A DNA stretch of 57,249 bases from assembly GCA_951801955.1 (NCBI GenBank), contig CATOOV010000017.1, positions 1-57,249 of the forward strand, given 5' to 3'. Position 1 is the first letter of the stretch; the number at the start of each line of letters is the position of its first letter. The notes beneath the pieces were generated by a model. It made no database searches. It saw only the letters and a list, made by a program, of their open reading frames with translations, and was not told the DNA's origin. This DNA is from an uncultured Lachnospiraceae bacterium (GTDB lineage Bacteria > Bacillota > Clostridia > Lachnospirales > Lachnospiraceae). Of this stretch, positions 34,434 through 43,491 are shown piece after piece. The position numbers were made by a program, and so were the translations under genes.

Positions 34434-36254
34434 ATGAAGGAAAGAAAAATTTCAGGGGAGCATGGAAAAAAAGGGTTTCGCAGTTTGACAATGATGTTGA
34501 TTTCCATTATATGTATTATGGTTTCCATTCCTACCATTGGATTGGCATTCCTGGGTATACATTATTTGAAGCAGTCGATGGATGAGTCCGTGGAATTGTA
34601 TGAGGAATCCATGGATGAAGGTTACTCAATGGAGATTAAATCACAAGTTCAGGGCGCTTTGGCACTGATACAAAGTTATTATGACCGAAGCCAGAACGGT
34701 GAACTGTCTGAAAAGAAGGCAAAGAAAATGGCAAAAGACGCCGTTCGTGCCATGCGTTATCGCGATGATGCTTCTGGTTATATTTGGATAGATGGGGAAG
34801 ACCATGTATTAGTCGAGCACCCAATTTTGACAGATCAAGAGGGCACCAACCGATATGATTTGACAGATCAAAACGGAGTAAAGGTGACACAGAATATTGT
34901 ATCTACTGCAAAAGCGGGAGGCGGGTACAATGAATTTTATTTCACAAAATCGGATGGCGTGACGGTTGCTCCTAAGATTGCTTACTCTGAGATGTTTGAA
35001 CCCTGGGGATGGGCAGTTGCTACTGGCAATTATGTAGATGAGATGAATGAAAAGATTGATGCTAGGAAAGGGTATATCCATAAAGAGTTTTCAACAATGC
35101 TTCTGATCTATGGGGTTGCCGCTGTCTTGATGTTGGCTGCAGCTCTTGCCATATCTGCATTGAGCGGGCTTAAGATCACCAAAGGCATTAAGCTGGTGGA
35201 GGGTCATCTTCGTCAGGCAGCAATGGGGGATTTAAGCTTTTCAGTCAGCCCTGCTTTATTGAAACGTGCCGATGAGATTGGAGAGATGGCGCGTTCCCTG
35301 GACCATGTACGGGAGTCGTTGGCAAATATGATTGGCAATGTCCTTCAAACGGGAGAGGCGTTAAATGAGAGCAGTGAAAAGTTCAGTGATAAATTCGGAT
35401 ATATTTTGAACAGTATTCAAAATACCAACCAGGCGATCGAAGATTTGGCACAAGGAGCCACTAATCAGGCAAATGAGACAGAGACGGTGAATGAAAAGAT
35501 TGTAGAGCTTGGCGGTGTGATTGAAGTAGAAGAAAATGGGGTACATAAATTGAAAGATGCCGTGTCAGCGATGGCGAAGCATTCCGAGGGCGCTTCTAAG
35601 AGTATCAAGGAGCTGGATCAGATTACGAAGGTAACGATTGAAACGATTGAAATGGTATCAGAGCAGACAAACAAGAATAATGATTCTGCCGCTGATATCA
35701 ATAAGACGATAGAAATTATTAAGGGACTGGCAGCTCAGACAAACTTGCTTTCATTGAATGCCAGCATAGAGGCTGCAAGGGCTGGAGAAGCTGGAAGGGG
35801 ATTCGCTGTGGTTGCAGAGGAAATTAGAAACCTTTCGGAAGAGTCTTCAGGAAATGCACAGGAGATTGAGGGGATTGTAAAAGAGTTGGTAAATAATGTG
35901 GAACTCTCTGTCAGCAAAATGGAAGAAGTGACACGTAATGTACAAAAGCAGCAGGAATGCTTGGATGAAACCAGGACTGCATTTAATTATTTAAATAAAG
36001 AGGTCGCTTTGGTGGAAGAGGTCACTGGGGAAATTGGTAGCCAGACAGAGGTTTTGAATTCTTTGAAGCAGATTGTTACGGATTCTGTCAACAGCCTGGC
36101 AAGTGTAGTGGAGGAAAATGCAGCGTCTACAGAAGAAACCAGCGCTAGTATGATGATTTTATCCCAGACGATTGGTGAATGTACACAAGATACCCATGGG
36201 CTGGTAGAACTGAGCCGTCAGCAGAATGAACAGGCTAGTAAGTTTCAACTCTAA
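34434..36254 (+). CDS. Methyl-accepting chemotaxis protein with sCache_2 sensor
   Basis: 606 residues. Transmembrane helix 1 is at about 17-40. An extracellular single-Cache domain (45-205) has the family sequence [17 protein letters not shown] and a closing [14 protein letters not shown]. Helix 2 (about 220-242), HAMP (243-300) and the cytoplasmic coiled coil follow, with the kinase-control tip [20 protein letters not shown]. Related Cache_2 receptors often bind short-chain carboxylates; the ligand here is not known. An ATGGAGG stands a few bases before the start. It has its own promoter and terminator. Confidence 0.93.
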   Translation: MKERKISGEHGKKGFRSLTMMLISIICIMVSIPTIGLAFLGIHYLKQSMDESVELYEESMDEGYSMEIKSQVQGALALIQSYYDRSQNGELSEKKAKKMAKDAVRAMRYRDDASGYIWIDGEDHVLVEHPILTDQEGTNRYDLTDQNGVKVTQNIVSTAKAGGGYNEFYFTKSDGVTVAPKIAYSEMFEPWGWAVATGNYVDEMNEKIDARKGYIHKEFSTMLLIYGVAAVLMLAAALAISALSGLKITKGIKLVEGHLRQAAMGDLSFSVSPALLKRADEIGEMARSLDHVRESLANMIGNVLQTGEALNESSEKFSDKFGYILNSIQNTNQAIEDLAQGATNQANETETVNEKIVELGGVIEVEENGVHKLKDAVSAMAKHSEGASKSIKELDQITKVTIETIEMVSEQTNKNNDSAADINKTIEIIKGLAAQTNLLSLNASIEAARAGEAGRGFAVVAEEIRNLSEESSGNAQEIEGIVKELVNNVELSVSKMEEVTRNVQKQQECLDETRTAFNYLNKEVALVEEVTGEIGSQTEVLNSLKQIVTDSVNSLASVVEENAASTEETSASMMILSQTIGECTQDTHGLVELSRQQNEQASKFQL

Positions 36255-36333
36255 GAACTAACACTCGTATAACGAATGGCTAATTTTCTGGTATTGTGAT
36301 ATTTAGCAGGAGAAAAATTTCATTAACAGTTGC

Positions 36334-36378
36334 AATAAAGGCTTCCATCATATTCAACATGATGGAGAGCCTTTATTG
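36334..36378 (+). terminator. Terminator after the Cache receptor gene
   Basis: AATAAAGGC (36334-36342) pairs with GCCTTTATT (36369-36377), with CCATCA/TGATGG stacked inside. The stem is AT-rich at its foot, as expected for a terminator. Confidence 0.75.
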
Positions 36379-36434
36379 GTTATAAATTCAAAATGTCCAA
36401 GGCATTTTGACAAGTTTATGAAAGGAACATAGAA

Positions 36435-36800
36435 ATGAAACTGAAAAATGTGTTAATTGTGGTAAATGATTTAAACAAATCCATAGATTTTTATAAAGAA
36501 TTGTTTGGGCTGGACGTTATTCTTGATCAAGATGGAAATGTCATTATGACAGAAGGGCTTGTCCTTCAGGACAGAAGAATCTGGGAGAAGTTTGTAAAAA
36601 AAGATGTTATCTTTAAGAATCATTCCTCAGAATTGTATTTTGAAGAAGTCGATATAGAAGCATTTGCAGAGGCGCTAGAAAATTATCATGAACCCATTCA
36701 ATATGTGAATCGGCTTATGGAACATTCGTGGGGGCAGAAGGTGATTCGTTTCTATGATCCAGATGGGAATTTGATAGAAGTGGGTACCCCTATGGGATAA
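36435..36800 (+). CDS. VOC-family (glyoxalase/bleomycin-resistance fold) protein
   Basis: 121 residues, one vicinal-oxygen-chelate domain made of two beta-alpha-beta3 units: LIVVNDLNKSIDFYKELFGL at the start and VIRFYDPDGNLIEVGTPM at the end. The metal-site Glu of the family is seen in LIEVG. The first metal His is not evident at the usual place. Substrate unknown. AAAGGAAC lies before the ATG. The gene stands alone and ends at the border of a large repeat block. Confidence 0.87.
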   Translation: MKLKNVLIVVNDLNKSIDFYKELFGLDVILDQDGNVIMTEGLVLQDRRIWEKFVKKDVIFKNHSSELYFEEVDIEAFAEALENYHEPIQYVNRLMEHSWGQKVIRFYDPDGNLIEVGTPMG

Positions 36801-37046
36801 GAACAAAAGTGCGTTTCACGCAGTCCCGCGAACAACTCCTTATGCTAACGCATCTTTTGTTCCGCGCCGCGAACAATTGCGCAGCAATATTTTTCCACTC
36901 GTGCGCGTGCGCATGGTAGTTTTCTCATATAGGAATTTCGAAGGAATTTCCTATATGAGAACAAAAGTGCGTTTCACGCAGTCCCGCGAACAACTCCTTA
37001 TGCTAACGCATCTTTTGTTCCGCGCCGCGCACACCCGCGAAGTGAC
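36801..37046 (+). repeat. Composite repeat R4+R5, tandem double copy c
   Basis: A 70-base unit starting GAACAAAAGTGCGTTTCACG and ending TTTTGTTCCGCGCCGCG occurs identically at 36801-36870 and 36959-37028. Between them are R4 sequence and a TCTCATATAGGAA / TTCCTATATGAGA hairpin (36923-36960). The ORF spanning this stretch is repeat-derived. The identity of the two units suggests recent duplication. Confidence 0.85.
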
Positions 37047-37163
37047 TTTTTCCTCTAGGGGAAAATGATTGATAATGCATTGAGATTATGGTATGATTTG
37101 ACAAGGTTCAAATTTTGGAAAATAACTGTCATGAAACATGAAAGGACTATGGAAGGGGTATTC

Positions 37164-37367
37164 TTATTCTTCTTTTTCTACTGAAAGGATATCTTCCACT
37201 CCACAATCCAGATAGAGACAGATTTTCTCCAATATGTCAAAACTGATCCGGGTAGTTCGGTTATGATTCAGGTTCCTTAGTGTAGTTGTGGAAATTCCAG
37301 TGTCTTTTGCCATTTTATTTTGTGATATTCCTTTTTCATCTAAGAGTTGGCTGAGTATAATTTTCAT
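37164..37367 (-). CDS. Small Cro/CI-type HTH regulator
   Basis: 67 residues, essentially one helix-turn-helix domain (LLDEKGISQNKMAKDTGIST, then TTLRNLNHNR) with the usual C-terminal ICLYLDCGVEDIL. It resembles YozG-type mini-regulators. GAGGTG precedes the ATG on the minus strand. It sits alone between repeat blocks, with no partner gene in range, so the target is unknown. A toxin partner was looked for and not found. Confidence 0.88.
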   Translation of the reverse strand: MKIILSQLLDEKGISQNKMAKDTGISTTTLRNLNHNRTTRISFDILEKICLYLDCGVEDILSVEKEE

Positions 37368-37390
37368 AAATGCACCTCATTTTTTATTTC

Positions 37391-37502
37391 ACCAAAGAGA
37401 TTCCCACTTCTATCCGTGGTGAGTATAACAGATTTCTATTAGTGGGAGCTGGGTCTCCGATAGACATAAAAGCCTTCGGTGGATTGCAGGGCGCAGACAA
37501 CT
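37391..37502 (+). repeat. Structured repeat family R1, copy D (long form)
   Basis: TTCCCACTTCTATCC, then GTGGTGAGTATAAC, then AGTGGGA (37441) that can pair with TCCCACT (37402), and GTCTCCGATAGACATAAAAG. The tail to AGGGCGCAGAC aligns with copy E. The inner CAC/GTG hairpin competes with the long stem. Confidence 0.7.
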
Positions 37503-37533
37503 TTGATGCCCGTTGCCTTGCACTTAATATTTA

Positions 37534-37656
37534 ATCCCACAAGCAATGTACCCAAAGGGCACTTAGTAAGATAGCCATGTTTCCATGGATTATTTGACGG
37601 CGCTATGCGCCAGTGGCACATGTGAAACATGGGGCGTAACGGAGGGTAGACAGCCG
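37534..37656 (+). repeat. Dispersed repeat family R2, copy d (full length)
   Basis: TACCCAAAGGGCACTTAG, CCATGTTTCCATGG, TATTTGACGG, GGCGC-TAT-GCGCC, GTAACGGAGGGTAGACAGC; the same block order as at 10747-10864. Confidence 0.75.
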
Positions 37657-37684
37657 CGAGGGTAAACGCCCTTTGGGTGCAAAT

Positions 37685-37750
37685 ACCCCGCCCCTTGGGG
37701 CGAACTTGCGAAAAACAAGCTAAGATATGCCCCGTCAGCTTGCTGCGGGG
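37685..37750 (+). repeat. Inverted repeat AATACCCCG / CGGGGTATT
   Basis: AATACCCCG (from 37683) and CGGGGTATT (ending 37752) bracket about 50 bases that themselves contain GCCCC-TT-GGGGC. A structured intergenic segment; termination is possible but no T tract is evident. Confidence 0.5.
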
Positions 37751-37845
37751 TATTTGACTGTATTAGTAAAAGAATTTCCATATGAAATCAATAATATACA
37801 TGGAAAGTTTGAAAAATTTAAGGAAAGAAAACTTGATACTGAAAA

Positions 37846-37893
37846 ATACCTTTAGACACGCCGAATGGCATTATAGGGTGCCCCAGAGGGTAT
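37846..37893 (-). repeat. Dispersed repeat family R3, copy c (inverted)
   Basis: On the minus strand it begins ATACCCTCTGGGGCACCC and ends TAAAGGTAT. It matches 12312-12358 at most positions. Confidence 0.65.
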
Positions 37894-38047
37894 GAGATCA
37901 AACGTGTGGAGAGGTTAGTTCATTAAATAGATAAAATAAAGGGGAAAACAAATGAAAAGGAAAGTAAGGACAGTCAAAAATAAACAAAGATAACCAAAAT
38001 CTATGTCTGTTGTTATCTCAAAAACTCTTGTATAACAAAGAAAAAAA

Positions 38048-38122
38048 TCGGGGTAACAGGATTCGAACCTGCGACCTCACGGCCCCCAGCCGTGCGCTCT
38101 AGCCAAGCTGAGCCATACCCCG
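38048..38122 (-). tRNA. tRNA-Pro (GGG)
   Basis: On the minus strand the acceptor stem CGGGGTA pairs with TACCCCG, and the anticodon loop CTGGGGG gives GGG. CCA is not encoded. It is a lone tRNA gene with no array. Confidence 0.95.
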
Positions 38123-38190
38123 AAACATTTACCAGTCTAACATAGGAAATGGAAAATGTCAACTGTAAAATATTGAAAAACAGAAATTAT

Positions 38191-38218
38191 TTGACTTTAT
38201 GGAAAATAGAATTATAAT
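38191..38218 (+). promoter_or_regulatory. Promoter of the L,D-transpeptidase gene
   Basis: TTGACT (38191-38196), 16 bases, TATAAT (38213-38218), 35 bases before the ATG. Confidence 0.8.
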
Positions 38219-38253
38219 AATAGGGAAACCACAGAAAGAAGAAAGGTAGAATT

Positions 38254-40248
38254 ATGAAAAAGACAAAGAAGACAGGGGCAAAACACCGTAAAATATGGAT
38301 TTGGATTACAATGGGAATGCTTTTAGTAATGATTATGATATATTTGGGAATCGCAGTTTTTTTTAATTCCCATTTTCTTCCCGGGACGATCATCAATGGA
38401 GTAAATGCCTCTGGTAAGGATGTAAAAGAGATAGAACAGCAGATTGTAAGGGAAACCAATGGATACCGTATAAAAATAGAAGCACGGGACGAAATGGAGG
38501 AAGTCCTTGCGGGAGAAGCATTTGGCTTAAATCCGGTATTTGACGGTACATTGCAGAAGGAATTAAAAAAACAGAATGGTTACACTTGGCCAGCGGCATT
38601 GTTCCAAAATTTCCGAATTGAAGTGGAGACGATGGTGGACTACGATAAGGATGCGCTGAAAAAGAAGGTTGAAGAGCTTGGGATTATGGACAAAGCGCAA
38701 ATGCAGGAACCCCAAAATGCATTGATATCAGAGTATTCCAAGGAGGAAGGTTATAAAATTCTTCCAGAAGAGAAAGGAACTACCATTAACAAGAAAAAAT
38801 TTCTGAAAGTACTGGAAAAGGCAATTTTAAATTTACAGGGTTCAATTTCTCTTGAGGATGAAGAGTGTTATGTGAAACCCAAAATTACTGCCCATTCAGA
38901 GAAATTGAAAAATTTGGCTAAGATTATGAATCAGTTTGTTCAGACTGTTGTTACATATCAATTTGGGGAAGAGCAAGTAGTTCTTGATGGAGAAACCATC
39001 AGCCAGTGGGTTACGAAAAATGATAATTTTGAGGCGGAGGTATCAAGAGACCAGATTGTGGCTTATATTGACCAGTTGGCAGAGACTTGGAATACTGCTG
39101 GGAAATCAAAAAATCTGATGTCTTCATATGGTACGGAGGTCACAGTCAGCGGCGGTGATTATGGATGGAGGATTGACAAGGAAAAAGAAGTAGAGGCTCT
39201 TGCAGAACATATCCAAAAGGGAGAAGTGATTTCCAAGGAGCCAGCTTATGATAAATGGGCGAACAGCCGTAGTGGAAATGATTATGGTGATACTTATGTA
39301 GAAGTGAATCTCACATCACAGCATTTATTTTATTATAAAAACGGCGAGTTGATCCTGGAATCAGATTTTGTTTCGGGGAATGACGCCAAAGGCTGGAGTA
39401 CGCCGGCTGGTGCTTTTGGTTTGTATTATAAAGAACGAGATAGAACTTTAAGAGGGGAAGATTATGCTACACCGGTAACTTATTGGATGCCGTTTAATGG
39501 CGGTGTGGGATTTCATGATGCTAATTGGAGAAGTGCATTTGGAGGAACCTTTTATAAGAGAAACGGCTCCCATGGCTGTGTCAACCTTCCTTTTGATGCG
39601 GCAAGGACATTGTTTGAGAATATTGAGGCAGGATGTCCTGTGTTAGTATATCAATTATCAGGGTCGGAAAATGCACAGGCAGCAGAACAGGAAGCAGCAG
39701 AACAAGCAGCACAGGAAGCGCAGCAGGCAGCAGAACAACAGGCACAGCAGGAAGCAGCCGCAGTGGTACAGGTTATTGATTCTTTAGGGGAAGTTACCCT
39801 TGAGAGCAGGGAAGCTGTGATCAATGCAAGAAATATGTATGACAGCCTGAGTGATTTAGCCAAGGGATATGTGGGTAATTATTCTGCGCTGGAAGCTGCA
39901 GAAGCTAGAATTGGACAACTTGACGCAGAAGCTTCACAAGCCTCAGATCAGCAGGCGCAAGCAGAAGCACAGCCTGTAATTGATGCTATTGCGGGATTAG
40001 AAGGAAGAGAGATTACCCTGGATATGCGAGGAGAAATTGAAGGGATTCGGGCACAGTATGAACAGCTTTCAGAACTGGCCCGCAGCAAAGTAGGGAATTA
40101 TTCCATATTAGAGGCGGCAGAGGCAAGGCTTATTGAATTAGAACAAAACCAGGAACCCCAGGAACCTCAAGAGCCCCAGGAACCTCAAGAACCCCAGGAA
40201 CCTCAAGAACCCCAGGAACCTCAAGAACCCCAGGAACCCCAAGAATAA
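38254..40248 (+). CDS. Membrane-anchored L,D-transpeptidase (YkuD)
   Basis: 664 residues. An N-terminal transmembrane helix (about 13-36) anchors it outside the cell. A PG_binding_4-like region (45-320) is followed by a YkuD domain (about 348-477) with His421 (GFHDAN) and the nucleophile motif SHGCVN (Cys442). It forms 3-3 peptide cross-links in peptidoglycan or attaches partners to it. After an Ala/Gln-rich linker there are two related helical repeats (VIDSLGEVTLESREAVINAR and VIDAIAGLEGREITLDMRGE) that look wall-associated. The C-terminus is a run of Glu-Pro-Gln triplets from an 18-base DNA repeat. The LacI gene starts 28 bases later. Confidence 0.92.
   Translation: MKKTKKTGAKHRKIWIWITMGMLLVMIMIYLGIAVFFNSHFLPGTIINGVNASGKDVKEIEQQIVRETNGYRIKIEARDEMEEVLAGEAFGLNPVFDGTLQKELKKQNGYTWPAALFQNFRIEVETMVDYDKDALKKKVEELGIMDKAQMQEPQNALISEYSKEEGYKILPEEKGTTINKKKFLKVLEKAILNLQGSISLEDEECYVKPKITAHSEKLKNLAKIMNQFVQTVVTYQFGEEQVVLDGETISQWVTKNDNFEAEVSRDQIVAYIDQLAETWNTAGKSKNLMSSYGTEVTVSGGDYGWRIDKEKEVEALAEHIQKGEVISKEPAYDKWANSRSGNDYGDTYVEVNLTSQHLFYYKNGELILESDFVSGNDAKGWSTPAGAFGLYYKERDRTLRGEDYATPVTYWMPFNGGVGFHDANWRSAFGGTFYKRNGSHGCVNLPFDAARTLFENIEAGCPVLVYQLSGSENAQAAEQEAAEQAAQEAQQAAEQQAQQEAAAVVQVIDSLGEVTLESREAVINARNMYDSLSDLAKGYVGNYSALEAAEARIGQLDAEASQASDQQAQAEAQPVIDAIAGLEGREITLDMRGEIEGIRAQYEQLSELARSKVGNYSILEAAEARLIELEQNQEPQEPQEPQEPQEPQEPQEPQEPQEPQEPQE
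40146..40246 (+). repeat. 18-bp microsatellite coding for (EPQ)n
   Basis: The unit GAACCCCAGGAACCTCAA is repeated with small changes through the last 30 or so codons of the transpeptidase gene. The length is likely to vary by slippage in multiples of three codons. Confidence 0.88.
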
Positions 40249-40276
40249 CTATAAAGAATAGGTGTGAGGTAAAGGG

Positions 40277-41287
40277 ATGGAACAGTCGAATGAAAAAAAA
40301 CTGACGATTTCGGATGTGGCAGAAGCATTGGGAGTGTCAAAAACCACTGTTTCCAGAGCCATTTCCGGAAAAGGAAGAATTGGAAAAAACACCCGAGAAC
40401 GTGTGCTCGCTTATATTCAGGAGCATAATTATAAACCAAATGCAATGGCAAAGGGGCTGGCACAGCTAAAGACTTACAATATAGGCGTGATGCTGCCAGA
40501 AGATTATACAGTTGTGGATTTACCCTTTTTTCAGACATGCCTGATTGGTATTGAAGAGACAGCCGTCAGTATGGATTATGATATTCTGCTTACCATGAGC
40601 CGGGAAAGTGATTGTACCCAGTTGGTTCGGATGGTGGAAAATCATAAGGTGGATGGCGTGGTGCTGATGCGGACTTTTACCAAAGATATCCATATTGAAT
40701 ATTTAAAATCCCAAGCAATTCCATTTGTTACAGTAGGAAGCACAAATTATCAGGATGTGATTCAAGTTGACAATGACCACCGGAGTGCCTGCCGGGAACT
40801 AATTTCTATCTTGTTGATGAAAAAATTATCCCATATTGGTTTGATTGGCGGGATTGAATCTCATGTTGTAACCCAGAATCGGTTACAAGGTTATATAGAT
40901 GCACATGATCAGGTAGGTGTTCCTGTCAATCAAGACATTATTTTTGTAAATGTGCAAAAAGAGATTATGATTGAGCGTGCTGTGGAAAAACTTATGCAGG
41001 AGCAGGTAGACTGCATTGTCTGCCTAGATGATGCCGTATGTATGCATGTATTAAATAAACTTCGAAAGGAAGAGGTTGCTGTTCCGAATCAGATGAAAGT
41101 GGCATCGTTTTATGACAGTTCCATATTAGAAAATAATCTGCCAAGCATTACCTCCCTTTCTTTTAATGCCAGAGAACTTGGTACAGTGGCATGCAAAACC
41201 TTGATGGAGATTATCGAAGGGCATACAGTAAAACAGAGAACGTTATTAGGTTACGAAGTGACTTTGAAGGAATCTACTATGTTATAG
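40277..41287 (+). CDS. LacI-family regulator of the galactan locus
   Basis: 336 residues. A LacI-type helix-turn-helix is at 8-60 (ISDVAEALGVSKTTVSRAIS, YKPNAMAKGL). A type I sugar-binding domain (about 65-330) follows, with QVDNDHRSACREL and a closing LGYEVTLKESTML. It probably controls the ABC importer and glycosidase genes that start 730 bases downstream in the same direction. A palindrome of LacI/cre type lies before them at 41755. A strong terminator follows its stop. It starts only 28 bases after the transpeptidase gene and may share that transcript. Confidence 0.9.
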   Translation: MEQSNEKKLTISDVAEALGVSKTTVSRAISGKGRIGKNTRERVLAYIQEHNYKPNAMAKGLAQLKTYNIGVMLPEDYTVVDLPFFQTCLIGIEETAVSMDYDILLTMSRESDCTQLVRMVENHKVDGVVLMRTFTKDIHIEYLKSQAIPFVTVGSTNYQDVIQVDNDHRSACRELISILLMKKLSHIGLIGGIESHVVTQNRLQGYIDAHDQVGVPVNQDIIFVNVQKEIMIERAVEKLMQEQVDCIVCLDDAVCMHVLNKLRKEEVAVPNQMKVASFYDSSILENNLPSITSLSFNARELGTVACKTLMEIIEGHTVKQRTLLGYEVTLKESTML

Positions 41288-41334
41288 CCAGAATCTCTAT
41301 CTTCAAAATCGGGATAGATTATTTAGTAAATTTT

Positions 41335-41377
41335 AAAGACCTGTTGCATGAAGGAGTTTTATGCAACAGGTCTTTTT
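41335..41377 (+). terminator. Terminator after the LacI gene
   Basis: AAAGACCTGTTGCAT (41335-41349) and ATGCAACAGGTCTTT (41361-41375) form a perfect 15-bp stem followed by TTA after the T run. Confidence 0.88.
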
Positions 41378-41499
41378 ATCATACAAGATTAGTCTTCCAA
41401 AAGGTGGTTAGATAAAAATTTCTTGGCAAATTGCACAACCCAATATTCTGAAATAAACTGATGGAATATTTGCCCCTGCGAATCCCTGTATTCCATTCT

Positions 41500-41600
41500 G
41501 ACCCGCGCTTAACATGTGCCATTGCCCGTGGGTTTGCATCATAACGGAGTGAAGAAGCAGGGGTTCGGATTTGTTCTTGTCAGGGAAGTTTCTTCGTACT
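41500..41600 (+). repeat. Intergenic repeat: R2-like tail joined to an R6 segment
   Basis: CATGTGCCATTGCCC and CATAACGGAGTGAAGAAGCA recall the R2 tail at 10830-10864 and 6314-6337. GGGGTTCGGATTTGTTCTTG then resembles the inverse of 846-890. The 41378-41754 gap has no gene. Confidence 0.5.
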
Positions 41601-41754
41601 CTGCAGAAACAATACGAATGGTATTCTTGAAATTCCAATATAAAAATTGAAAGTTTAGTAAATATATAGGGTAAAAATGGCAAAAATTTATAGGTAAATT
41701 TACCAATTAATTCAGTAAAGAAATAGAAATAAAAAAAATCCCTTATTTACAATA

Positions 41755-41946
41755 ATGGTAACGTTTTCACAAAAATAGATCAATGCAAAATTTGTATAAA
41801 ATACAAAAAAATATGGGAGAATAACTCCTTGCATATTCTACAAATGTAGTAATAGTGACGAAAAGATATTAGACAGATTATACAAAAAAAGGAATAAAAA
41901 ACTGGAAAGTGTTGACATTGACATCAAATCCCATCTTTGATAAACT
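41755..41946 (+). promoter_or_regulatory. cre/LacI-type operator and promoter of the galactoside importer
   Basis: ATGGTAACGTTTTCA (41755-41769) fits the CcpA cre consensus with one mismatch and would also suit a LacI-family repressor. Downstream TTGACA (41918-41923), 17 bases, TAAACT (41941-41946) is the promoter. The operator is about 150 bases upstream of the -35, so looping or activation is possible. Confidence 0.6.
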
Positions 41947-42018
41947 ATGAATATAGAACAACCGATTGCGCAAAATGCGCACCAGTTGCCCTAAAAAAGT
42001 ATTATGGGAGGAAAAAAT

Positions 42019-43389
42019 ATGAAGAGAAAATTTTTATGTGCATTGCTTTGTGCGGCAATGACAGCAACGATGTTGACCGGATGCGGTGAGAAAAAAGATG
42101 ACGACGCTTCTCAAGATGAGACAAACCAGGAAGCAAGCAATGAGAGTAATGAGAGCAGCGAAAGCAATGCAACAGAGGGAGAATCTTCGGGCGGTGGAAG
42201 TGAATTGACAGTATGGTGCTGGGATCCGGCATTTAACATTTATGCAATGGAAACTGCAGGAGAGATTTATCAGAAAGATAATCCTGATTTCAAGGTAAAT
42301 GTAATAGAGACACCATGGGATGATGTGCAGAGCAAGCTTACTACTGCTGCAACCAGCGGAAGCTATGATACTTTACCAGATATTATTCTGATGCAGGATA
42401 ATGCGTTCCAGAAGAATGTTATCTCTTATCCAGAGGCATTTGTTGAGTTGACGGACGACATTGATTACAGCAATTTTGGTAAAGCAAAAACAGCATATTC
42501 TGTAATTGACGGCAAAAATTATGGTGTTCCTTTTGATAATGGCGCTGTAATTGCTTGCTATAGAACAGATATTTTAGAGGAAGCTGGATTTAAATTAGAG
42601 GACTTTACGGATATCACATGGAGCGATTATCTGGAAAAAGGCAAGAAAGTATTGGAAAAGACTGGCAAGCCATTACTGTCCTGCCAGGCTGGTGAGTCTG
42701 ATGTAATTATGATGATGCTTCAGTCCTGCGGCGCTTCCCTGTTTAATGAAGAAGGAAAGCCTTCAATGGTAGGAAACGACGCATTAAAGAAAGTTATGGA
42801 GACATACGCTGAGTTAGTAAAAGCTGGGGTATTGGTAGAGGTAAATGACTGGGATCAGTACATTTCAACCCTTACCACCGAGACGGTAGCTGGTACAATC
42901 AATGGATGTTGGATTATGGCTTCCATCCAGACAGCAGAAGATCAGAGCGGAAAATGGGGTATTACCAATATGCCTAAATTGGAAGGCGTAGACAATGCTA
43001 CCAACTATTCCAACAATGGCGGTTCCTCCTGGGCAATTACCAGCAACTGCAAGAATGTAGACTTGGCAAAAGATTTCCTTTCTAAGACCTTTGCTGGAAG
43101 CGTTGAATTATATGAGACTATCCTTCCAAAATCTGGTGCATTGGCTACGTATCTGCCAGCAGGCGATTCCGATGTATACGCAGAGCCTTCAAAATTCTAT
43201 GGTGGAGATGCTGTATTTTCAAAGATTACAGAGTTTGCTGGAAAGATTCCAAGCAACAACACAGGTGTATATTACTATGAAGCACGTGATGCAGTCGCTA
43301 CTGCTATGCAGAACATCGTAGGCGGCTCAAAAGTAGATGACGAGCTGAAAGAGGCACAGAACACCATTGAGTTCAATATGGAACAGTAA
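42019..43389 (+). CDS. ABC importer, family 1 solute-binding lipoprotein
   Basis: 456 residues from the ATG at 42019 (GGGAGGA upstream). A signal peptide with lipobox MLTGC precedes an Asp/Glu/Ser/Asn-rich tether and then a MalE-like binding fold (ELTVWCWDPAFNIYAMETAG at the start). It captures oligosaccharides outside the membrane for the two permeases that follow. A strong hairpin lies just after it, which commonly protects the abundant binding-protein message. From the neighbours, beta-1,4-galacto-oligosaccharides are the likely cargo; this is inferred. Confidence 0.92.
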   Translation: MKRKFLCALLCAAMTATMLTGCGEKKDDDASQDETNQEASNESNESSESNATEGESSGGGSELTVWCWDPAFNIYAMETAGEIYQKDNPDFKVNVIETPWDDVQSKLTTAATSGSYDTLPDIILMQDNAFQKNVISYPEAFVELTDDIDYSNFGKAKTAYSVIDGKNYGVPFDNGAVIACYRTDILEEAGFKLEDFTDITWSDYLEKGKKVLEKTGKPLLSCQAGESDVIMMMLQSCGASLFNEEGKPSMVGNDALKKVMETYAELVKAGVLVEVNDWDQYISTLTTETVAGTINGCWIMASIQTAEDQSGKWGITNMPKLEGVDNATNYSNNGGSSWAITSNCKNVDLAKDFLSKTFAGSVELYETILPKSGALATYLPAGDSDVYAEPSKFYGGDAVFSKITEFAGKIPSNNTGVYYYEARDAVATAMQNIVGGSKVDDELKEAQNTIEFNMEQ

Positions 43390-43439
43390 AAGAACTGTAC
43401 CGTTTTTTAAGCGGTAAGCGATAATTATAGAAACAGTGT

Positions 43440-43465
43440 GGGGGACAGCAGGTTTGCTGGCCCCC
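43440..43465 (+). promoter_or_regulatory. Stem-loop between binding-protein and permease genes
   Basis: GGGGG and CCCCC enclose CAGCA-GGTT-TGCTG with one mismatched pair. GC-rich without a T tract: it probably stabilises the upstream mRNA and reduces read-through. Confidence 0.7.
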
Positions 43466-43491
43466 GACCTGACCATAAAGGGGGCGTAAAT

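Noticed and set aside
36877-37068. Plus-strand ORF of 63 codons
   Set aside because: It lies wholly in the tandem R4/R5 repeat.
37164-37367. Toxin-antitoxin pair with the small HTH protein as antitoxin
   Set aside because: No toxin-like ORF is adjacent on either side; the flanks are repeats.
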